Positions 58,101 through 64,000 of a stretch of 64,000 bases of DNA are shown here, piece after piece (within the stretch, counting starts at the first letter, position 1; each line of letters starts with the position of its first letter). The notes beneath the pieces are model-generated. The model was not told where the DNA came from. It did no database searches and worked only from the letters and a program-made list of their open reading frames with translations. The stretch is taken from contig JAVHKY010000005.1 in NCBI GenBank assembly GCA_035079385.1, forward strand, positions 1,550,001-1,614,000, in the 5' to 3' direction. The position numbers were made by a program, and so were the translations under genes. This DNA is from Aspidiotus rigidus. Lineage: Eukaryota; Arthropoda; Insecta; Hemiptera; Diaspididae.

Positions 58101-59345
58101 AACAGCTCATCTTAGCATGGTTTGCCGTATTCTTTCTTTTGAATCCGGTTATTTTGAGACTCCTATATATATATGTGTTTGTAAGAGAATACGAGTAATT
58201 TAAAGCGGAATCGATATGGTTTCCCTGTAGGCCTGTAGCTGACGAAAATTCGCGTTGCGAATTCCCTTCATACATTCGCTGAAACTGTTCTCGTTTCCAT
58301 TACCACATGTTGAATTACTCGACTGTAAGGGTGAAGTATTTCTCATAATTAAAGATAGTGAGTTCTTCTGACAAATTCGGTCCAATGAAATTTATCTAGA
58401 CAATTATCCATTGACCTTCTCAAATATAGAGTCTATTTAACTCTTCGTTTCCTCGCGTAGTTGATTTTTCATGGCGAGTACTAATATTCTCGACTCCGTA
58501 ATTCTTAACAATTTGTTCTACCGTATTGTTATAAGTTTTATGAAAGATTGACATTTGTGTCGTAGAATAAATTCAAAAAATATAAGTAGTTGTTAGTCTA
58601 TTATAAAGGAAGGCGTGCTGTAGTAGGAATACTTTGTGTGACAAGTTCGGCAGGTTCAACATTCCATCCAATAAATTCTACACCGTATACTGTTTGACGT
58701 TCGGTTGATTATTCAGTCTGTCAGTAGCGATTTCGGTGGTCGACTACATCACACTTTGTAACGTATTGATTCGTGAGATAATGAAAGCATTCTATATTAT
58801 TCTATTCCAAAAATAACGCTCGAAGCGTAGTATAATGTTTCTACAATCTCCTTTACTACCACGATAACTTCTGAGTTTCTTTATGATTCCACATTGATCA
58901 AATTTATACGTTGATGCATTTATTAATGAAGACATTCTCGATTTTCATGTGCAGCCTGTCATTTTGCTCGTTTTCATTTCGTTGACAATCGCAAAAGATA
59001 AGCAAAAAGCCTATACGTATAAATAGATGTCGAAGAGCCCTTCATGCTACCTCCTACTTTGCAGCGAAGGTCATCAAACTGTGAAATTCGATATGTTCGG
59101 ATCATTTGATTGACGAAGGAATTAATGTCAAGAAATTACAAGTGGTTTGTTCCAACTTGTGAGAACTTTATTTTTGTTTGATTTCAATATCTATCATTGT
59201 TTTTTAATCACGTTACTGGGTTCGAATTATGATGTTCGCAAATGTCTTGTCAAACCGACCTCGAAAATCAATTCGAAAAAAAGAGTAGATTATCAATACT
59301 ACCGAGAAATTCACCCCCAGATTTTGTCTTTTATCGAAATGAAAT
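58101..59345. other. Intergenic, nothing firm
   Basis: An initiator-like TTCAGTCTGTCAGTAGCG lies near 58705-58725, but no exon follows it that I can support. Confidence 0.35.
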
Positions 59346-59687
59346 ATTAACGGGGACCTGTTGTATGGGGGGTTTGAAAATTTTGCGTGCGCTGTGCGCC
59401 GTCCAAAAAAAAACTTGGAAAAATTCGATCTCCAAGCTATATATGATAGGAGAGGGACTTAGAATAATTTCGACCTCCAAGCTATATATGAAAATTCGAT
59501 CTCCAAGCTATATATGATAGGAGGGGGACTAGGAAAAATTTCGACTCTCGAGGCCCTTCCTATCATGTATAGCTTGGAGGTTGAAATTTTTCCAAGTCCC
59601 CTTCCTAGCATATACAGCTCGGGAGTCGAGAAAAATTTAGGTACTCTCGAACATACTAGCCTTAATGTCTAGGCCTTCTTTATACTA

Positions 59688-59702
59688 GGTCTAGGTTTCC
59701 TT
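59688..59702. repeat. Target-site duplication, left
   Basis: GGTCTAGGTTTCCTT, identical to 61871-61885. Confidence 0.9.
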
Positions 59703-61870
59703 AATCTGTCCCTCGCCGAATGATATTACAGAAGGAAAGGCAAGAGCTATACGAACTGAATACAAGCATAGCATCCGGAGTGAAAGAGAAGAGGCTTGGC
59801 GTCGGTTTGTTGACAAAGACCGAGCTTGGGGAAAGCCTTATAAAATGACAATCAAGAATGCGGATCGCAGTTACAGTGACCCGCCAACAGGCAACAAATG
59901 GAGCTATTGAAACAAACACTACACTCCTGTATGCAAAGTTCCCAAGAGCCCCTATGCATACAGACAATGTCGTTGATGGAAACACGCCAGTGGAAAAAAA
60001 TACCGACTACAACGTCACGGAGGCAGTGATGACTGACATAATTCGTAGACTGAATAACCGATCAGCACCAGGGCTTGATGGAATCAACCACAAAACCTTA
60101 AAGGTACTAAATAAGATGCATCCGACGCTAATCACGTCAGTAATTAATGGGTGCATGCAATGGACATGCTTCCCCAAAGAATGGAAGAAAGGCAAGCTTG
60201 TACTAGTGTACAAAAATAAGGGTGATGAAATGGAGGCTGACTCCTATCGCCCACTCACGATGTTACCCACTCTGGGAAAGCTCTTAGAGAGATGTATGAC
60301 AATGCACATCAGTAGCGCTGCAGAGGACGGAATTAGCAAAAATCAGTACGGCTTTAGAAAAGGCCGCAGTTGCGAAGACTGTATCCTGGCTGCTGCCCAA
60401 TGGATAACCAAAATGCGAAATGCTGGCGGTATCACGGCTGTGGTGTCACTTGACATCAGGGGGGCTTTTGACCACACACTATGGCCATGGATAATAAAGG
60501 AGCTACCGAGGTTACAGGTCCCGGACCACCTCGTCAATATGGTGAGAAGCTATTTTGACGGAAGAACGGTAGTCCTGGAGGACTGCTCAGTAGAAATTGA
60601 GAGAGGGTGTCCACAGGGTAGTGTACTGAGCCCCCTCTTATGGAACATCAGTTACAACTACATCCTTGAGAATATGGCGAACAGAATGACGTGCAGTTAC
60701 GCGTATGCGGACGACACCCTGCTGCTTATTTCGGCGGGTACTGTGCAGGAATTGTACATCAAGGTGAAGCGTGCGGTCGAAAAGGTTGAAGAAGAGATGG
60801 CACCTGCCGGGTTCCTTCTGAACGCTAAAAAAACAGAACTCCTCTTGATGAGAAAGCAAGGCGTTGTTATTGCCCCTCCGATAAAAATAAAAGGCACGTT
60901 TATCAGACCAAAAGAAGTGATCAAATACCTTGGTGTGTGGCTTGATGATCGACTTAGCTGGGAGCCACACGCCAAAAAAGTTTGTGAAAAAGGAATGAAG
61001 ATGATACCTAAGTTAGCGGCGTTAGCGCGTAACACCTTTGGATACAGTACAACAGCTAGGCGAACTATGCTTGAAGGCACCATAGGCGCTTACATGCGCT
61101 ATGCCTTTGCAGTATATACACACAGGCTAAAAGTAAAGAAGGTAGCAAAATACATAGATAGACTTCATCGCTGCATGCTACTGTGCTATGGAAGACTATA
61201 TAGGACTGTCTCCTATATTCCTGCAACAGTGATATGTAATTGGGTCCTATTACGGTACGAACTAGCTGCTAGAGCTATTATCTACGCACACAAGAGGAAT
61301 GTGATGCTGCTTGGCGACATGTTGCTGAAGGCTCCAGATGCGTTCGCTGAGGGTAACCTCTGGTCCTTGATGGCGCCAGAGGCCCATAACAAGTGGAGGC
61401 AGGAGTATGAAGACGACGAACATGCGGAATGGACAAAGACCTTCATCAAGGAACCGGGAGTAGAAATGGACCCATGCTTCTGGCTAGGCCAAGCCCTCTC
61501 TGGGCATGGGGCGTTTGGTAGCTACCTCTGCAAAATGAAGAGGAGAAGCAGCAGCCAATGTGAATGCCGAGAAGAGGAAACACCGAAGCACGTCTTCATG
61601 GAGTGCTCCATTCACAGGGCTGGAAGACCGGCCACGTTCGACCGGCAGGTGCATAGTACTGTAGCCTATCTACGCAGTACTGTGCAGACGCTGTGGAAGG
61701 AGGAACGACCGGCAGCCAATTGACTGTAACACGGCATGGGGGGCTCTGAGATGCCAATGGTAAAAGAGCCCCCTTAATGTTATGGTGTTATGATATGATA
61801 TTGATTAATAATTAATAGAATTGTAATACTGTAGCATTAAAAACAATAAACTCAAATTTAAAAAAAAAAA
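59703..61870 (+). mobile_element. R1-like non-LTR retrotransposon, 5'-truncated
   Basis: The insertion ends in an A-tail (61860-61870) 5 bp after AATAAA and is bounded by a 15-bp duplication. The start lacks the endonuclease; the first about 150 bp (59718-59875) encode NDITEGKARAIRTEYKHSIR and EAWRRFVDKDRAWGKPYK, normally just upstream of the RT. One frame change near 59860 separates this from the main ORF. Confidence 0.92.
59858..61723 (+). CDS. LINE reverse transcriptase ORF (621 codons, R1-like)
   Basis: The frame holds a full RT domain: SAPGLDGINHKTLK (about residue 68), YRPLTMLPTLGKLLERCM, YGFRKGRSCEDCILAAAQW, VVSLDIRGAFDHTLW (about 195), ERGCPQGSVLSPLLWNISYN, the intact catalytic YADD in YAYADDTLLLI (about 280), NAKKTELLLMRK and KYLGVWLDDRLSWEPHAKK. 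The C-terminus has a CxC-x7-H-x4-C knuckle (QCECREEETPKHVFMEC), as in R1-type ORF2. The RT is unbroken, but the endonuclease and the true start are lost, so the ORF start is only the first ATG after the frame change. It probably is not expressed from its own promoter. Confidence 0.9.
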   Translation: MRIAVTVTRQQATNGAIETNTTLLYAKFPRAPMHTDNVVDGNTPVEKNTDYNVTEAVMTDIIRRLNNRSAPGLDGINHKTLKVLNKMHPTLITSVINGCMQWTCFPKEWKKGKLVLVYKNKGDEMEADSYRPLTMLPTLGKLLERCMTMHISSAAEDGISKNQYGFRKGRSCEDCILAAAQWITKMRNAGGITAVVSLDIRGAFDHTLWPWIIKELPRLQVPDHLVNMVRSYFDGRTVVLEDCSVEIERGCPQGSVLSPLLWNISYNYILENMANRMTCSYAYADDTLLLISAGTVQELYIKVKRAVEKVEEEMAPAGFLLNAKKTELLLMRKQGVVIAPPIKIKGTFIRPKEVIKYLGVWLDDRLSWEPHAKKVCEKGMKMIPKLAALARNTFGYSTTARRTMLEGTIGAYMRYAFAVYTHRLKVKKVAKYIDRLHRCMLLCYGRLYRTVSYIPATVICNWVLLRYELAARAIIYAHKRNVMLLGDMLLKAPDAFAEGNLWSLMAPEAHNKWRQEYEDDEHAEWTKTFIKEPGVEMDPCFWLGQALSGHGAFGSYLCKMKRRSSSQCECREEETPKHVFMECSIHRAGRPATFDRQVHSTVAYLRSTVQTLWKEERPAAN

Positions 61871-61885
61871 GGTCTAGGTTTCCTT
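61871..61885. repeat. Target-site duplication, right
   Basis: GGTCTAGGTTTCCTT directly after the A-tail, identical to 59688-59702. Confidence 0.9.
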
Positions 61886-61974
61886 GAATTCTCAATACCA
61901 AATTCAATTTGACTCATAAAACAGGTTCCCTGTGTTCCTGGTTCAACTTAGTTAAGGAAGCCGTCATTTTTTTG

Positions 61975-64000
61975 CTTTTGGATGTACCTCACAAAAGATC
62001 GATGAATATATAGAAAACAATGAGTGTGAGCGGTAAAAAATACGTTATTAGATGAAGGTACTGCACGATAATGTAATTATAGAGAGAGAAATTCAAAAAA
62101 CGAAGTAAATTTCATCTGCTCCAATGGGTCAATTGTTAAATAGTCTCCTAGTCGCAAAATCCCTTCCACCTCCTTATCTCTTTGGACGGCAGCACACCAA
62201 AGGGCCAAGCTGAAAAGAAAGTCCTGCGACATGAACACTCCGTCTTCTTTGAGAGACAATTGGGTCTTCTATGTCAGTTCCACAGTAAGTCAAGAAACTA
62301 TTACACCACCTGATATCCTCAACGATCATTTGCAGAACACATTGAGCACATGTTCTGATTTTGAGCGCCACTACCACTGTGTTCAAAAAAGAGTTTTAGG
62401 TAGAAATGAGTCGACCAAGCACTTATTGGGAATGAGGATCCGATTCCAGATTGTAACAGTCGCGGTTGAAGCAATGACGGTGCCCCTTGGGCTGATGCAA
62501 AAGTGACGGCATCCCGCTTCAGCTGAAAAGGCTGTTATTATTCAATACGATTTTTTATTCATCTGCAATTTTTTACACATTTTCTCATCGTGTGTTGTTC
62601 ATCGTTCCTATTACATATTTTGCCGCTACAATTTAACGTTTATTTGAAATAATTTCAACGTTTTGAACTTACAGCCCATCTACATTTTTAGACGTTGTAT
62701 CCGTACTGCTGATTATCTTATCTTGTATTTTACTTTTGAACGCTGGAACACATTGTTTTTTGCTGAATCTTTTACCATCTTTATTTTATTTTTCCGACGG
62801 TCAACCTATTTTTCTCATCGTTCCCTTCATCTATTTTTATGTACCGATAAATGGCACTTGAACAAAATTCCTACAAGATGTCGAAAACCCGGAAGCAAAA
62901 TAAATTGAAACGAGATAAATAACGAATAAATTATTTGCATCAATAGTCGCATTTGAGAGCATAATTCCAAGTCTGCCGTGAAGTCGCCATAAAATAGAAA
63001 ATTCAATAGTAATATCATGAAAACATTGAGTAAGAATGAAAAAAGCGCTCAGGAATATTCTGAGGTCATATTCTAGGATCGGGGCCTTTCAATATCCTTA
63101 CCGAAGCCATGTTTGAAATGTTGATCGAAGCCGGTATTAGGACTTGCCGACGATATATCCCCAATATACAGGACAAGAAAGAACTTCAAATTTGATTTCA
63201 AGTAAAACTTTGTGCAAATCGAGAGCCAACGTGAGAATATGATTTATACCTGTTGGATTCCGAATTGTGCGAATTGTTGAAGAGCGTGTAATTAAAAGAG
63301 TTTTTATGTCTCATGATCAAGAGAGGAGGAGTAGAGGGGGATAGATAATATCAGGCACCTTATCCATCGGTTTCAATGAACAGTGCGAATCTTCATTGAC
63401 TCATTTTTCCCCGTCAGTTCATAGAATTGTAACTAAACTGATGAATTTCATTCGCGTGAAAAAAGTTATGAAATCGTATTTGATAGAAGCACACCTCGAA
63501 AATAATTTCATCCGTTTGTTTACGCTTTGATTAACCGAGTGTTATTCAGGTGATATTCTTTATTGTGATGTAATCACTAATCATACTGAGTTCTGATGCA
63601 GTTTCCGCGAATCGCGCTGTCTCCGACGAACATAATCGTCAATTTTATTAGTCGCCCTTTCTCTTAATTCTCATTCCGCCTCTTAATGATAGTAATGTCT
63701 TGTCGTTCCTTGTCTAGTCGTTTTTTTTTATTATTTGCGCGTATTTCAACTATTTTCTCCTCATTTCGTTCATGAAATCTTGCGAGTTTCAGAAGCGGTT
63801 TTTTGAGAAGGTTTTGTCTTATACGCATCGAAATACTGATAACAAGACTTAGTCCGCAACGCATAGGTTTGAAAAATTGCAAATAAAATTATAAAAATGA
63901 CCATCGTACAGATCATTAATTCCAGATACGGTATTTTTCTCGTCGCGACGGAGATATTCTACCAATAAGCTGTTGTTTTTAGGGATCAACTTTTAAATTT
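61975..64000. other. Right flank, no gene recognised
   Basis: A minus-strand frame (62259-62077) reads FSLALWCAAVQRDKEVEGIL and is the most protein-like piece, but it has no splice or family support. 62660-62900 is F/L/I-rich. No RNA gene or element terminus seen. Confidence 0.35.

Larger units (their letters stand above)
59348..61972 (+). repeat. Family X copy split by a LINE
   Basis: The left part (59348-59702) has a head variant (GGGGACCTGTTGTATGGGGG), units (GATCTCCAAGCTATATATGA) and CTAGGTCTAGG text. The right part (61871-61972) resumes with GGTCTAGGTTTCCTTGAATT and the tail CATAAAACAGGTTCCCTGTG. The LINE sits exactly in between. Confidence 0.85.

Noticed and set aside
59701..59985. 94-codon minus-strand frame, and other minus frames through 61083
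   Set aside because: Antisense to the LINE reverse transcriptase.

Overview
This is an AT-rich, intron-bearing animal nuclear sequence, most likely from an insect. Short GT-AG introns, insect-type genes, non-LTR retrotransposons, TA-flanked MITEs and a Helitron all point that way. A canonical MIF gene suggests a hemipteran-type lineage (inference), because MIF is missing from flies but present in aphids and relatives. There is no bacterial-style operon, CRISPR array or complete viral genome.

The left quarter (about 1.0-16.8 kb) is a compact housekeeping block whose exons I assembled by hand with consistent splice phases. It holds MIF (-), a PAGR1/PA1-like gene (-), a ZNF593-type zinc-finger gene (+), a 14-exon helical-repeat gene resembling the non-catalytic half of separase (+), RpL27A (-) and mRpL39 (+). 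PAGR1/ZNF593 and RpL27A/mRpL39 are head-to-head pairs. The separase-like gene and RpL27A converge tail-to-tail. One RpL27A intron carries three tandem copies of a box C/D snoRNA of the U43 (SNORD43) type.

From about 17 kb to the end the window is gene-poor and repeat-rich. It contains MITEs (28.65-29.04, 29.79-32.02 and 44.86-45.40 kb), a 5S-rRNA-derived sequence, two R1-like LINE fragments, a MULE-type transposase fragment with a SWIM zinc finger, a probable non-autonomous Helitron (56.5-57.5 kb) and a 4.2-kb segment bounded by long inverted repeats that encloses a 5'-inverted RTE-like LINE. A 621-codon R1-like LINE at 59.7-61.9 kb is bounded by a clean 15-bp target-site duplication.

The signature of the region is an unfamiliar interspersed family, called family X here, present in at least ten copies. 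Its head is palindromic (AACAGG-GAA-CCTGTT), its body is a 43-48 bp minisatellite carrying a CTCGAGCTAT core and G-runs, and its tail is conserved (ending GGAAGCCGTCGTTTTT). The fullest copy (36.95-38.32 kb) has about 23 minisatellite units and apparent 70-bp terminal inverted repeats. One SLC30-like zinc-transporter first exon (53.1 kb) is the only other recognisable host coding segment.
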